Source of the DNA: JACMLD01 sp044227095
GTDB lineage: Bacteria > Bacteroidota > Bacteroidia > Chitinophagales > Chitinophagaceae
DNA: 64,000 bases
Assembly (NCBI GenBank): GCA_044227095.1
Contig: JBGAFV010000001.1
Span: 4,216,001 to 4,280,000, forward strand
Direction of reading: 5' to 3'
In this document: positions 17,503 through 28,108 of the stretch, one piece after another
Layout: every line of letters starts with the position of its first letter
Position numbering within the stretch: position 1 is the first letter of the stretch
Made by a program: the position numbers and the translations under genes
The notes under the pieces: generated by a model
Seen by the model: the letters and a program-made list of their open reading frames with translations, nothing else
Databases searched by the model: none
What the model was told of the DNA's origin: nothing

Positions 17503-20500
17503 ATGGAAAAGCGTATACTTACGCCTCATTGGGGTAGCTCCTACCTCCGGTTCTCGTCTCCACGTTTTCTCAGAAAGTTTTTCTTGCCGCTTGTTTTGGT
17601 GCTTTGTGGTTTTGTATCACAGGCACAAAGCAAAATTCACGTTACCGGTATCGTTAAAGACGATAAGGGCAATGCGGCTGCCAACGCCAGTGTAACTGTT
17701 AAGGGTACCAAAACAGGTGTATCTACAGATGCAAATGGTACATTCGGTATTGATGTTCCAAGTGAAAAATCTGTGTTGGTAATTTCTTACCTCGGGTTTC
17801 AAACGCAGGAACTGGCAGTAGGTAAACAAACTGCTTTCAACGTAAACCTGGCACTTTCCTCAGGCACATTGAGTGATGTGGTTGTGGTAGGTTATGGTAC
17901 ACAGAAGAAAGTAACTGTTACTGGTGCCGTTGCTATGGTAAAAGGTACTGAACTGGTAAAATCTCCAGCAGTAAACCTTTCTAACTCACTGGCAGGACGC
18001 CTTCCCGGCGTTGTTGCTATGAACGGAAGCGGTGAACCAGGTTACGATGGTTCGGTTATCCGTATCCGTGGTGTCAATTCTCTGGGTAATAATGATGCCC
18101 TTATTGTAATTGATGGTGTTCCTAACCGTACTGGTGGTTTGGATCGTTTAAACCCTGCAGACATTGAAAGTATGTCTGTATTGAAAGACGCTTCTGCAGC
18201 TATCTATGGTGCCCGTGCTGCAAATGGTGTAATTCTTATTACTACCAAACATGGTAAAACTGGCAAACCAGAATTATCATACAGCTACAACAAAGGCTGG
18301 GCTGCACCAACCATCCTTCCAAAAATGCTGGATGCCAATGAGTACATCACAATGGCTAATGAGATCGAATTGTACAAACTCGATCCTTCAAGATGGACAG
18401 CAGCAGCAGCAGCTTATAAAGCTACTGGTAAGTATACAGACCCTTCTACAGGTTCTGTTTCTACTGCTCCTTTTTCTCCTGATGACATTAAAAAATATGC
18501 AGATGGTTCTGATCCATGGGGCCACCCAAATACAGACTGGTTTAGTACTGTATTGAAACCATGGTCTAACCAAAGCCGTCAGAATTTACAAGTATCTGGT
18601 GGTACAGAAAATGTAAAATACCTTGCTTCTCTTGGATATGAAAACCAGGATGGACAGTACAGAAACTCTGCTACTGGTTACAAGCAATACGATATGCGTC
18701 TTAACCTTGATGCAAAAATCAATAAGTACATCAGTGCTTCAATTGGTTTAACAGGCAGACAGGAAAATCGCTTTTTCCCAACAAAAAGTGCAGGTGCTGT
18801 TTTCCGTATGCTGATGCGTGGTTATCCATATAAAAATGCTATCTGGCCTAACGGTCTTCCTGCTCCGGATATTGAAAATGGTGAGCAACCAGTGGTAATT
18901 ACTACCAACCAGACTGGTTACGATAAAGACACACGTTATTATTATCAAACCAATGGCAAAGTAGAAGTTACCAACCCATGGGTTAAAGGCTTGAAATTAA
19001 CTGTGAATGCCTCTTTCGATAAATACATCAAACAGGCTAAAACCTGGATTACTCCATGGTATGTATATAACTGGAGTGGTATGGATGCAAGCGGCAACCC
19101 TATTATGACCAAAGTACAGAAAGGGCCAACTACTCAACCAACGCTTAACCAGGCTTCTTACGACCAGGTGAATACAATGCTTGAAGGTATCCTTTCTTAT
19201 GACCATACTTTTGGCAGCCACGCTATTACTGTATTGGCTGGTGTTACCAAAGAACAATTCCATGGCGGTGGCTTTAACGCATTCCGTCAGTACTTTGCTT
19301 CTCCTGCTATTGACCAGTTATTTGCTGGAAGCCCCACAGACCAACGTGCTAATAATAATAACTACGATCCATTTGAAGGTGCTCGTTTGAACTACTTCGG
19401 TCGTGTTGGTTATAACTACAAAGAAAAATACATTGTTGAGTTCCTATGGCGTTATGATGCATCTTCTAACTTCCCTGCAGAGCACCGTTGGGGTTTCTTC
19501 CCTGGTATTACAGCCGGTTGGAGAGTTTCAGAAGAAGAGTTTTTCAAGAGAAATGTAACTTTCCTCAACTCACTTAAAGTTCGTGGTTCATGGGGACAAT
19601 TGGGTAACGACAAATTGGAAAAACCAATTAACGTTTTACACCCATACGATTACATCGCTACTTACAACTATGGTACTTATGTAATAGGCAATCAGGTGCA
19701 ATCTACTTTGTACGAAAGTGTTGTTCCAAATCCAAACATTACATGGGAAGTTGCTAACAACTACGATTTTGGTTTAGAAGGTACAGCGCTTAACAACAGG
19801 TTAAGTTTTGAATTTGACTTGTTCTGGAACCACCGTTCTAACATCCTTTGGGATAAAGGCGGTTCTATTCCAGGAAGTACTGGTTTAAACGGAAGGCTGC
19901 CAGCTACCAACATTGCAAAAGTTGATAACAAAGGATATGAATTTAAATTGGGTTACACTACCAATGTAGGACAAGTAAGATTGAACTTTGGTATCAATGG
20001 TGGTTATGCTAAAAACAAAATTGCATTTTGGAACGAAACACCAGGAAGGCCAGACTACCAGTTGAACACTGGCCACGTATTGCCTACAGATGTAACAGAT
20101 CCAGACGCTATGTTGCTTTACCAGTATGATGGTGTGTTTGCAACACAAAAAGATGTTGATGCAAATAAACTTGATTATACAGGTGTTGGTGGTGCAGGTA
20201 AATTATATCCTGGCAGCATGAAATTTAAAGATGTAAATGGTGACGGTAAAATAGATGCTAATGACAGGGTAAGAAGTGATAAGAGCCGTATACCAACTTT
20301 CCAGGGTGGTATTACATTGGGTGCATCTTATAAAGATTTTGATTTGAGCGTTTTGTTCCAGGGTGCTACCGGTGCAGAAATATTTGTACAGACAGAATCA
20401 GGTACAATCGGTAACTATCTTCAATATACTTACGATCATCGCTGGACCCTAGACAACCCAAGCAGTGTTGATCCACGTACTGTAGATAGGAACAACCAAT

Positions 20501-20757
20501 ATTTCTCTAACAGAAACACCTACTACATGCTCAACACAAATTATCTCCGTCTTAAAAACTTTGAACTTGGCTACACTTTACCTGCAAACATTGGTAAAAA
20601 AGCAGGTATCAGCCGTTTGAGGTTCTATGTAAACGGTCTGAACATGATTACATGGTCTAAGACAAAAGGAATATTCGACCCGGAATCTACAAGCAGCAGC
20701 GGTCAGTACTATCCTCAGTCTAAAATCATTAACACTGGTGTAACCGTAACCTTCTAA
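17503..20757 (+). CDS. SusC/RagA-family TonB-dependent outer-membrane transporter
   Basis: This 1084-residue transporter imports oligosaccharides, here presumably pectin fragments, through the outer membrane using TonB energy. In order it has a long signal sequence (ends near SQAQS), a CarboxypepD_reg-like domain (HVTGIVKDDKGNAAANASVT), the TonB-box region (LSDVVVVGYGTQKK), the plug with SusC signatures (IRIRGVNSLGNNDALIVIDG; SMSVLKDASAAIYGARAANG), the 22-strand barrel and a terminal aromatic residue (GVTVTF). I chose the ATG at 17503 over an in-frame TTG at 17476, which would add nine residues and put the leader too close to the operator. SusD begins 11 bp downstream. Confidence 0.95.
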   Translation: MEKRILTPHWGSSYLRFSSPRFLRKFFLPLVLVLCGFVSQAQSKIHVTGIVKDDKGNAAANASVTVKGTKTGVSTDANGTFGIDVPSEKSVLVISYLGFQTQELAVGKQTAFNVNLALSSGTLSDVVVVGYGTQKKVTVTGAVAMVKGTELVKSPAVNLSNSLAGRLPGVVAMNGSGEPGYDGSVIRIRGVNSLGNNDALIVIDGVPNRTGGLDRLNPADIESMSVLKDASAAIYGARAANGVILITTKHGKTGKPELSYSYNKGWAAPTILPKMLDANEYITMANEIELYKLDPSRWTAAAAAYKATGKYTDPSTGSVSTAPFSPDDIKKYADGSDPWGHPNTDWFSTVLKPWSNQSRQNLQVSGGTENVKYLASLGYENQDGQYRNSATGYKQYDMRLNLDAKINKYISASIGLTGRQENRFFPTKSAGAVFRMLMRGYPYKNAIWPNGLPAPDIENGEQPVVITTNQTGYDKDTRYYYQTNGKVEVTNPWVKGLKLTVNASFDKYIKQAKTWITPWYVYNWSGMDASGNPIMTKVQKGPTTQPTLNQASYDQVNTMLEGILSYDHTFGSHAITVLAGVTKEQFHGGGFNAFRQYFASPAIDQLFAGSPTDQRANNNNYDPFEGARLNYFGRVGYNYKEKYIVEFLWRYDASSNFPAEHRWGFFPGITAGWRVSEEEFFKRNVTFLNSLKVRGSWGQLGNDKLEKPINVLHPYDYIATYNYGTYVIGNQVQSTLYESVVPNPNITWEVANNYDFGLEGTALNNRLSFEFDLFWNHRSNILWDKGGSIPGSTGLNGRLPATNIAKVDNKGYEFKLGYTTNVGQVRLNFGINGGYAKNKIAFWNETPGRPDYQLNTGHVLPTDVTDPDAMLLYQYDGVFATQKDVDANKLDYTGVGGAGKLYPGSMKFKDVNGDGKIDANDRVRSDKSRIPTFQGGITLGASYKDFDLSVLFQGATGAEIFVQTESGTIGNYLQYTYDHRWTLDNPSSVDPRTVDRNNQYFSNRNTYYMLNTNYLRLKNFELGYTLPANIGKKAGISRLRFYVNGLNMITWSKTKGIFDPESTSSSGQYYPQSKIINTGVTVTF

Positions 20758-20768
20758 ATTTAAAGACA

Positions 20769-22619
20769 ATGAAAAAGATATTTAAAAGTGGTTTTATATT
20801 ATTGGGTTCGGCGGTGCTTATTACATCTTGTAATAAAGACTTCTTAAATACTCAACCGTTGAACAAAGCAGCGGCAGGGCCTACATGGTCTGATCCATCG
20901 CTGTCAGAATCATTCGTTACTAACATTTACAACGTGTACCATGATGGTCTTCTAAACCAGGAAGGCATGGATTGTATCAGTGATAACTGTTTGTACAACT
21001 TCGGTCGTGCAGATATCATGGAATCAAACATCAGCCCGGGTGCTACAGGTTGGGTAAACAATACCTACGAATGGAATGAAATGTATTCAAAAATCAGGGA
21101 TGCTAACCTTGCGTTAGAAAACCTGGCTAAAGCTCCATTCGATAAAACAATAGCCGACAGGTTAAAAGGAGAATGTTATTTCCTGCGTGCACATTGCTAT
21201 AACCAGATGCTCCGCTACTATGGTGGCGTGCCTCTTGTTAAGTCTTCTTATTCTCTTGATGCACCAGATTTCAGCCTCGCGAGAAATACTTACGACGAGT
21301 GTGTTAAATCAATTATAAGCGACTTGGATTCTTCTAAATTGCTTTTAACTGGTAAATCACTTGCCGCAGGCCGTGCAACTCCTGAAGCAGCTATGGCTTT
21401 AAAAGCAAGGGTATTATTGTATGCAGCAAGCGATTTGCATGATGGACCTACAGCAAAAGCAAAATCTACATTGCTGAATGGCTATGCTAAATACGAATAT
21501 CTTGGTTATACAAGTGGTGATAGAACTGCCCGTTGGACTGCAGCACGTGATGCAGCTAAAGCAGTAATGGATCTGAACAAATTTGGCTACCAGCTGAATC
21601 TTACAGCTCCACAAAGTAAGGATGCAGCAATTGCCTCTTATACCGATGTTTACCTTTCAAGAGGTGATGCTGCTAAAGAAGGCATTCTTTTGAAATATTA
21701 CATCAATGCATCTACAGACGACTGGGGCGCATGGTATGTAAGAAACAATGGCATGAACGGTTATCATGGATGGACTTCTACAGAGCCAACACAAAACCTT
21801 GTAGACAGTTACGAAATGATGGACGGAACTCCATTTAGCTGGAGCAACCCTACACAGGCTGCTGCTCCATACGAAAACCGCGACCCACGTTTCTATGCTT
21901 CTATCTTCTATGATGGTGCAAAATGGAAACCACGTACCACTGATGGTGCTGCTATCGATCCTTATGGTGAATTGCAGTTTGGTACTTATGAAACAGGTTC
22001 TGCTGGTTCTGCTACTACCTATTTCGGTCTTGATACAAGAAACAGTTCTATTGAAAACTGGAATGGTACACGCACTGGTTACTCTATCAGGAAATTCAGC
22101 AACGACAATCCTGCTATAGTTGATATGAACCAGAAACAGGAAATACCTTCTATTCAAATAAGGTATACTGAAGTTGTGTTTAACTACATTGAAGCATCAC
22201 TTGCATTGGGCGATGAAGCTAATGCCACATTATGGCTGAACAGGATTCGTTTCCGTGCTGGTATGCCAGCGCTTCCTGCAGGTTTAACTGGTTCTGCTCT
22301 AGTAGACCGTTACCGCAACGAACGCAATATAGAAATGGTTTGCGAAGAACAACGTTTCTACGATTGCCGCCGCTGGATGATTGCTCCAACTACATTGGGT
22401 AATAAAGTAAGGATCATGTTGGTTACAGGTAAACTGAAAACAGGACAAAGTGCTTCAATTTACCGTTACGACAAAACCAAATACGATTATACTTACACTG
22501 TTCAGAACATTGAATCAGGTGTTGAAAACCGCAAATGGGATGATAAAGTTTACTTCCCACCAATAAACCTGACTGAAATGAACAAAAACAGTAAACTCAT
22601 ACAAAATCCGGGTTATTAA
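20769..22619 (+). CDS. SusD/RagB-family outer-membrane glycan-binding lipoprotein
   Basis: This 616-residue SusD-like lipoprotein has a signal ending in the lipobox (VLITSC, Cys21) and is predicted on the cell surface as the lid of the SusC barrel. The N-terminal TPR-like helices (YEWNEMYSKIRDANLALENL; GECYFLRAHCYNQMLRYYGGVPLV) and the C-terminal RYRNERNIEMVCEEQRFYDCRRW block are typical. Genes flanking it make pectic oligosaccharides the likely ligand, but ligand residues cannot be identified. It is the last gene before a strong terminator. Confidence 0.95.
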   Translation: MKKIFKSGFILLGSAVLITSCNKDFLNTQPLNKAAAGPTWSDPSLSESFVTNIYNVYHDGLLNQEGMDCISDNCLYNFGRADIMESNISPGATGWVNNTYEWNEMYSKIRDANLALENLAKAPFDKTIADRLKGECYFLRAHCYNQMLRYYGGVPLVKSSYSLDAPDFSLARNTYDECVKSIISDLDSSKLLLTGKSLAAGRATPEAAMALKARVLLYAASDLHDGPTAKAKSTLLNGYAKYEYLGYTSGDRTARWTAARDAAKAVMDLNKFGYQLNLTAPQSKDAAIASYTDVYLSRGDAAKEGILLKYYINASTDDWGAWYVRNNGMNGYHGWTSTEPTQNLVDSYEMMDGTPFSWSNPTQAAAPYENRDPRFYASIFYDGAKWKPRTTDGAAIDPYGELQFGTYETGSAGSATTYFGLDTRNSSIENWNGTRTGYSIRKFSNDNPAIVDMNQKQEIPSIQIRYTEVVFNYIEASLALGDEANATLWLNRIRFRAGMPALPAGLTGSALVDRYRNERNIEMVCEEQRFYDCRRWMIAPTTLGNKVRIMLVTGKLKTGQSASIYRYDKTKYDYTYTVQNIESGVENRKWDDKVYFPPINLTEMNKNSKLIQNPGY

Positions 22620-22650
22620 TTTTAATAAAACAGATTTTATATTAACAAGA

Positions 22651-22688
22651 AACAATGCCGGTAAATCACTTACCGGCATTGTTTTTTT
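22651..22688 (+). terminator. Rho-independent terminator after susD
   Basis: A perfect 14-bp stem, AACAATGCCGGTAA (22651-22664) with TTACCGGCATTGTT (22670-22683), a 5-nt loop and a following T-run. It lies 31 bp after the susD stop codon, so susC-susD is a separate transcript from the FG-GAP gene that follows. Confidence 0.9.
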
Positions 22689-22881
22689 ATTACCTTTATT
22701 GCCTCTTATATAACAGTTGAAAACTGTTACTATTTATAACTATTTCTTATTCTCAACATTTATAAAAAACGGAACAAGGCTTAGTGTTTCGCATCACTTT
22801 TCTTTGTTGGCGAAAAATCGTCATTCCGTTTTGCCTAATTTTAATAGGGCAATTAAACGCTAACTTTTTAACTTATACAAC

Positions 22882-25800
22882 TTGCATTATCTCAGCAAAC
22901 ATTCAGTGTACAGAAATTTTATTGTACTGCTAATTCTTCTTACCGCAGCATGTAACAACAATAATGACAAAACTGCACCAGCAGTTTCCCCTGCTCCGCA
23001 TGATCAGCTTTTTACGCTATTAACACCAGAGCAGACTCATATTGATTTCAACAATGTGCTGAATGAAGATCTTAATGCCAATGTTATGATGTACGAATAC
23101 ATTTATAATGGCGGCGGTGTAGCAATAGCAGATGTAAATGGAGATAGCTTACCGGATATATATTTTACCGGCAACATGGTTAGCAACCGGTTATACCTAA
23201 ACAAAGGTAAAATGCAGTTCCAGGATATAACCGAAGCCGCAGGTGTTGCAGGCAGGCCCGGGCCCTGGAAAACAGGTGTAACAATGGTAGATATTAATGG
23301 TGATGGTCGTGAAGACATTTATGTTTGTCACTCCGGAAAACTACAGGGTTTTAAAAGAGTGAATGAATTGTTTATTAATGATGGAAACAACGCCTCCGGT
23401 GTTCCGCATTTTAGTGAGCAGGCAGAAAAATACGGATTGGCAGATTCTGCTTACAGTACACAAGCCGTATTCTTTGATTACGACCGTGATGGTGATCTGG
23501 ATATGTTCTTATTAAATCATTCGCCCAAACTATTACCTATACTTGACGAAGTTGCTACTGCAGACATCTTAAAAAAAGAAAACCCGATGAATGGCGTTCG
23601 TTTGTTTAAAAACAACAACGGCCATTTTACAGATGTAACCATTGCTGCAGGTTTTAGCAGTTCTGCGCTTACTTATGGCCTTGGCGCAGGTATAGCAGAT
23701 CTTAATGGTGATGGGTGGACTGATGTGTATGTTTCTAACGATTACGGCGTACCGGATTATTTATACATCAATAATAAAAACGGCACATTTACCAATAAAA
23801 TACAGCAATCACTCGGGCATACATCAAACTTTTCTATGGGCAATGATGTTGCCGATATTAACAATGATGCCTTACCAGATATTATAACACTGGACATGTT
23901 GCCAGAAGACAATAAACGGCAAAAACTGCTTTTTGCTCCTGATAATTATGAAAAATATGATCTTAGTCTTCGCTCAGGTTTTTATTACCCGTACATGCGC
24001 AATATGCTGCAGTTAAACAACGGTAATGGAACCTTTAGTGAAATAGGACAACTGGCAGGCATTTCTAATACAGACTGGAGCTGGGCTCCGCTCTTTGCAG
24101 ATTACGATAATGACGGCTGGAAAGATCTTTACATTACCAATGGTTACCTGCGTGATTATACAAACATGGACTTCTTAAAATACATGGGCGATTTTTTGAA
24201 AGACCGCCAGGTAATGAGAAAAGATTTGTTTGAACTGGTACAAAAAATCCCTTCATCGCAGGTTAAAAACTATATGTTTAAAAACAATGGGGATCTGTCG
24301 TTTAGCAATATGCGCACATCATGGGGTTTTGACAGTTCTTCCAACAGCAATGGCGCCGCTTATGCAGATCTGGACAATGATGGTGATCTCGATCTTGTTA
24401 TAAACAATCTTAACCTGCCTGCATTTGTTTATGAGAACGAAAGCAACAAAAAAACAGGCAATCATTATCTCAATATAAAATTGCAGGGCAGCGGGTTAAA
24501 TACAGATGCTATTGGAGCAAAGCTTACCATTAACAGCAATGGAAAAACGCAATATATTGAACAAATGCCAACCCGTGGTTTTCAGTCCAGCGTTTCTCCT
24601 GTTATCCATTTTGGAACGGGTGCTGACAAAATGATTGAAAGTCTAAGTATAGAATGGCCTGATGGATCTCAACAACATATGGATTCTGTTCATACAGATC
24701 AGTTAATAACCATTACGCATTCTGCAAGTTTAGCAAAACGCACAACTTCAATAAGATCTGTGGTTCCCCTGTTTACTGAAGTTGCCTCTCCTTTTTCTTT
24801 TAAAGCTGTACCTGTTAACATTAATGATTTTAAAAGGCAACCATTGCTTATAAACCCATTGTCTTTTTCAGGCCCTTGCATGGCGCAAGGAGATGTAAAT
24901 GGCGATAAGCTGGATGACATTTATATTGGCGGTGCAAACGGGCAAGCAGGAACATTGTTTCTGCAACAGAAAAATGGATCATATACACCCAAACCGCAGG
25001 CTGCTTTTGATGCAGATAAAAACAGTTATGATGCAGATGCTTTAATACAGGATCTTAATGGCGATGGATTTCCTGATTTGTATATTGTAAGCGGCGGCTA
25101 TAACAACTTTACACCTAATGATGAATTATTGCAGGATCGCTTATACATCAACGATGGAAAAGGAAATTTTACAAAGAAAGCAGATGCACTGCCGGTTATG
25201 CATGTAGCGAAAAGTTGTGTAAGATCCGCAGATATTAATGGAGATGGCTTTACAGATCTTTTTGTAGGGGGAAGATCAATTCCTGGCCGCTATCCCGAAA
25301 TACCACCCAGCTTCCTGCTTATTAATGATGGTAAAGGCCATTTTACTGATCAATGTGCTGCATTATCTCCGGCTTTACAAAATATTGGAATGATAACTGA
25401 CGCAGCCTGGATAGATCTAAATGCTGATAACAAAAAAGATTTGGTGATTGCAGGTGAATGGATGCCTGTAACTGTTTTTGTAAACACAAACGGAAAGCTT
25501 GAAAATAAAACAAGCGATTACTTTGATACACAATACAGCGGCTGGTGGAATAAAATCCTGACAGGCGATTTTAATGGAGATGGTAAAATAGATCTTGTTA
25601 TTGGCAATTATGGATTAAACTCACAATGCAAAGTGAGCGAAAAAGAACCGGCTGAAATGTTTTATAAAGATTTTGACGACAATGGTTCCGTAGACCCAAT
25701 GCTATGCTTTTATATACAAGGCAAGAGCTACCCTTATGTAACAAGAGATGAACTGCTCGACCAGATGAGTATTATGCGCACAAGATTTACTGATTATAAA

Positions 25801-26232
25801 AGTTATGCTGATGCTACCATGAAAGAAGTGTTTACAGAAGATGAATTAAAAAACACAAAACATCTTGTTGCCAATCATCTTGCTACAACACTTTTTGAAC
25901 GCGGCAACGATGGGAAATTTCACGAAAAGAAACTACCTGTACAAGCGCAGTTTTCTCCTGTATTTACCATTACTGCATTAGATTATGATAAAGATGGCAA
26001 ACAGGATTTATTATTGTGCGGCAACATTAACCATGCAAGGCTAAGGTTTGGAAAATTTGATGCTAACTATGGTACGCTCTTACATGGCAATGGAGATGGA
26101 ACATTCACTTATATCACGCAAAACAAATCAGGCTTTAATATATGGGGAGATGTGAGAAGTGTATTGAATACCGGAAAGCAATTAATTTTTGGAATCAATC
26201 AGAAAGACATCAAAGCCTATCAAATTAAATAA
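22882..26232 (+). CDS. FG-GAP/VCBS repeat lipoprotein with ASPIC/UnbV domain
   Basis: This exported lipoprotein of about 1116 residues (lipobox LLTAAC) contains at least a dozen calcium-binding FG-GAP-type loops such as DVNGDSLPDIYF, DLNGDGWTDVYV, DYDNDGWKDLYI and DFNGDGKIDLVIG. They form two beta-propeller-like halves separated by an ASPIC/UnbV (CRTAC1-like) segment around residues 530-600 (RGFQSSVSPVIHFGTG). The start is uncertain: TTG 22882 or GTG 22906, since no ATG precedes the signal peptide. Such proteins often follow SusC/SusD genes in Bacteroidota; their role is not established to my knowledge. The next gene starts 2 bp after its stop. Confidence 0.88.
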   Translation: MHYLSKHSVYRNFIVLLILLTAACNNNNDKTAPAVSPAPHDQLFTLLTPEQTHIDFNNVLNEDLNANVMMYEYIYNGGGVAIADVNGDSLPDIYFTGNMVSNRLYLNKGKMQFQDITEAAGVAGRPGPWKTGVTMVDINGDGREDIYVCHSGKLQGFKRVNELFINDGNNASGVPHFSEQAEKYGLADSAYSTQAVFFDYDRDGDLDMFLLNHSPKLLPILDEVATADILKKENPMNGVRLFKNNNGHFTDVTIAAGFSSSALTYGLGAGIADLNGDGWTDVYVSNDYGVPDYLYINNKNGTFTNKIQQSLGHTSNFSMGNDVADINNDALPDIITLDMLPEDNKRQKLLFAPDNYEKYDLSLRSGFYYPYMRNMLQLNNGNGTFSEIGQLAGISNTDWSWAPLFADYDNDGWKDLYITNGYLRDYTNMDFLKYMGDFLKDRQVMRKDLFELVQKIPSSQVKNYMFKNNGDLSFSNMRTSWGFDSSSNSNGAAYADLDNDGDLDLVINNLNLPAFVYENESNKKTGNHYLNIKLQGSGLNTDAIGAKLTINSNGKTQYIEQMPTRGFQSSVSPVIHFGTGADKMIESLSIEWPDGSQQHMDSVHTDQLITITHSASLAKRTTSIRSVVPLFTEVASPFSFKAVPVNINDFKRQPLLINPLSFSGPCMAQGDVNGDKLDDIYIGGANGQAGTLFLQQKNGSYTPKPQAAFDADKNSYDADALIQDLNGDGFPDLYIVSGGYNNFTPNDELLQDRLYINDGKGNFTKKADALPVMHVAKSCVRSADINGDGFTDLFVGGRSIPGRYPEIPPSFLLINDGKGHFTDQCAALSPALQNIGMITDAAWIDLNADNKKDLVIAGEWMPVTVFVNTNGKLENKTSDYFDTQYSGWWNKILTGDFNGDGKIDLVIGNYGLNSQCKVSEKEPAEMFYKDFDDNGSVDPMLCFYIQGKSYPYVTRDELLDQMSIMRTRFTDYKSYADATMKEVFTEDELKNTKHLVANHLATTLFERGNDGKFHEKKLPVQAQFSPVFTITALDYDKDGKQDLLLCGNINHARLRFGKFDANYGTLLHGNGDGTFTYITQNKSGFNIWGDVRSVLNTGKQLIFGINQKDIKAYQIK

Positions 26233-26234
26233 TA

Positions 26235-27560
26235 ATGAAAACACGGTTGTATACTGCGCTGTTTCTTTTTTGTATTTATGCATGCAGTTGTAAACATACT
26301 GCAACTGATTTACCTGTTTTGGGCAGCAATGAAATTAGTCATGTTATTACCCGCATGACGGATATCATGATTCATGATGTAACCAACCCGCCACTTGCAG
26401 CACGATTTTTTTCTTACGCTTGCCTTGCAGGATATGAAGTAACTACACAAAACGACAGTAGCGTTAAAAGCATGTATGGTGTATTAAACGGTTATCCAAA
26501 AATTAATAAGCCAGACTCCGTTGAAAATTATTCATACCCGCTTGCTGCTGTATTAGCAATGCTGGAAACAGCGCAAAAAATGCAGCCATCTGGTAAGGAA
26601 CTCCTTGGTGCTTACGAAAATAAGTTTATTGACTCCTGCAAGCGTATTGGTTTTCCTGAAGAAGTAATTAAAGCTTCAAAAAAATATGCCCAGGTTATAA
26701 GCAAACAAATATTGGCCTATGCTAAGGCAGATGGGTACAATAAAATAAGTAACCTGCCAAGGTATACCCCACTTGAAAAAGAAGGAACCTGGTATCCCAC
26801 CCCGCCAGCATACATTGCTGCTGTGGAGCCTTATTTTAAAACCGTTCGTCCATTTACGTTAGATTCAGCTTCACAGTTTAAACCTGTACCACCTGTTCCT
26901 TATTCTTCTGATAAGAAATCGCAGTTTTATACACAATACCTTCTTAAGAATTACTCAGAAAATGCATCTTCGCCGGAAGAGCACCGCATCATAGCCGCCT
27001 TTTGGGATTGCAACCCTTTTGCAGTACAGGATGATGGACATATGTCTGTAGGCCTTAAAAAAATATCTCCAGGTGCACACTGGCTGGGTATTGCGGGTAT
27101 AGCATGTGAAAAAGCAAAACTGAACTTTGCAGCAACTATGCGCATTAATACCCTGGTATCAATAGGATTGATGGATAGTTTTCTTGCCTGCTGGGATGAA
27201 AAATACCGCAGCAACCGTATAAGGCCGGAAACAGCTATCCGAAATCTTTTAGATGTAAACTGGAAACCTTTGTTGCAAACACCACCTTTTCCTGAATACC
27301 TCAGTGGGCATTCCTGTGTTTCTGCAACGTCTGCCACTATACTTACAAAATATTTTGGCGACAATTTTAATTATACTGATACTGTAGAAATAGCTTTCGG
27401 GCTTAAGTCGAGAAGTTTTACATCTTTTCAACAAGCTGCAACAGAAGCAGGAATTTCAAGATTTTATGGCGGTATACATTTTATGGATGCAATAGATAAT
27501 GGCCGTACACAAGGATTAAAAGTAGGTGAATGGGTTTTGCAAAAAACTTCTGCTAAATAA
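26235..27560 (+). CDS. Vanadium-dependent haloperoxidase-like PAP2 lipoprotein
   Basis: This 441-residue lipoprotein (lipobox cysteine at 17 or 19) belongs to the PAP2/vanadium haloperoxidase superfamily. The three phosphate/vanadate motifs are seen: KYRSNRIRP (Lys323, Arg330), YLSGHS (Ser357-Gly-His359) and SRFYGGIHFMD (Arg409, His415). The usual charge-relay Asp three residues beyond the last His plus one is shifted: Asp sits at His+3 and His+6. It could be a phosphatase or a haloperoxidase; motifs do not decide. The start codon lies 2 bp after the FG-GAP stop, so the two are translated from one message. Confidence 0.88.
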   Translation: MKTRLYTALFLFCIYACSCKHTATDLPVLGSNEISHVITRMTDIMIHDVTNPPLAARFFSYACLAGYEVTTQNDSSVKSMYGVLNGYPKINKPDSVENYSYPLAAVLAMLETAQKMQPSGKELLGAYENKFIDSCKRIGFPEEVIKASKKYAQVISKQILAYAKADGYNKISNLPRYTPLEKEGTWYPTPPAYIAAVEPYFKTVRPFTLDSASQFKPVPPVPYSSDKKSQFYTQYLLKNYSENASSPEEHRIIAAFWDCNPFAVQDDGHMSVGLKKISPGAHWLGIAGIACEKAKLNFAATMRINTLVSIGLMDSFLACWDEKYRSNRIRPETAIRNLLDVNWKPLLQTPPFPEYLSGHSCVSATSATILTKYFGDNFNYTDTVEIAFGLKSRSFTSFQQAATEAGISRFYGGIHFMDAIDNGRTQGLKVGEWVLQKTSAK

Positions 27561-27647
27561 AAATGTTATGGAGTGCAAAGAGAAGGGCCACCAAAAGGCA
27601 GCCCCGTTTTACCAAAAAACCAAAACAAAAAAGAGACTGTTCTAACA

Positions 27648-28013
27648 TTAAGATTCTTTATGCCTGTTGCAACAGCAATTTGTATTTGAAGAATCGCTGG
27701 CAGCGTATTTATCTGTAGAAAATCCGGCATTAACTATAACCTTCTGCACTTCATCTGTTACGCCGGTTTTAAAAACATCGTATTTTATTGTTAGTACTCC
27801 ATTAGCATCATTATATGTTGCAGATTTAATTCCTGCAACGCCTGTTGCAATTTTTTCTATGGAATGCTTTGTCATGTGACAATTGCCATAAACCTGTATT
27901 TCTTTTGTTTTAATACCAATTGATCGCTTTGTTTTATCGCTTGCCTGTGCATTTGCAAATTGAAAGCACATGATTGTACACAATAGCACAAGCCATTTGT
28001 TCGGCTTATTCAT
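27648..28013 (-). CDS. Secreted small HMA-like protein with altered metal motif
   Basis: This 121-residue protein has a signal peptide (ends near ANAQ) and a single heavy-metal-associated ferredoxin-like fold (residues 34-103). Where related proteins carry Cys-x-x-Cys, this one has GNCHMTKHSIEK: Cys45 is kept but the second Cys is Thr48, with His46, Met47 and His50 nearby. A C-terminal CCCNRH tail (113-118) could supply further thiol or imidazole ligands. It is likely a periplasmic metal-binding protein, perhaps for copper. It follows a small secreted protein on the same strand. The function is inferred from the fold. Confidence 0.8.
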   Translation of the reverse strand: MNKPNKWLVLLCTIMCFQFANAQASDKTKRSIGIKTKEIQVYGNCHMTKHSIEKIATGVAGIKSATYNDANGVLTIKYDVFKTGVTDEVQKVIVNAGFSTDKYAASDSSNTNCCCNRHKES

Positions 28014-28108
28014 AACACAATTTTTATTTTTGAAAATTTATAACCTTGCTATATGCCGGTAGAAGGCATTATTGGTTGATTTGAGCAGCATGAACAAACT
28101 GTGGAATA

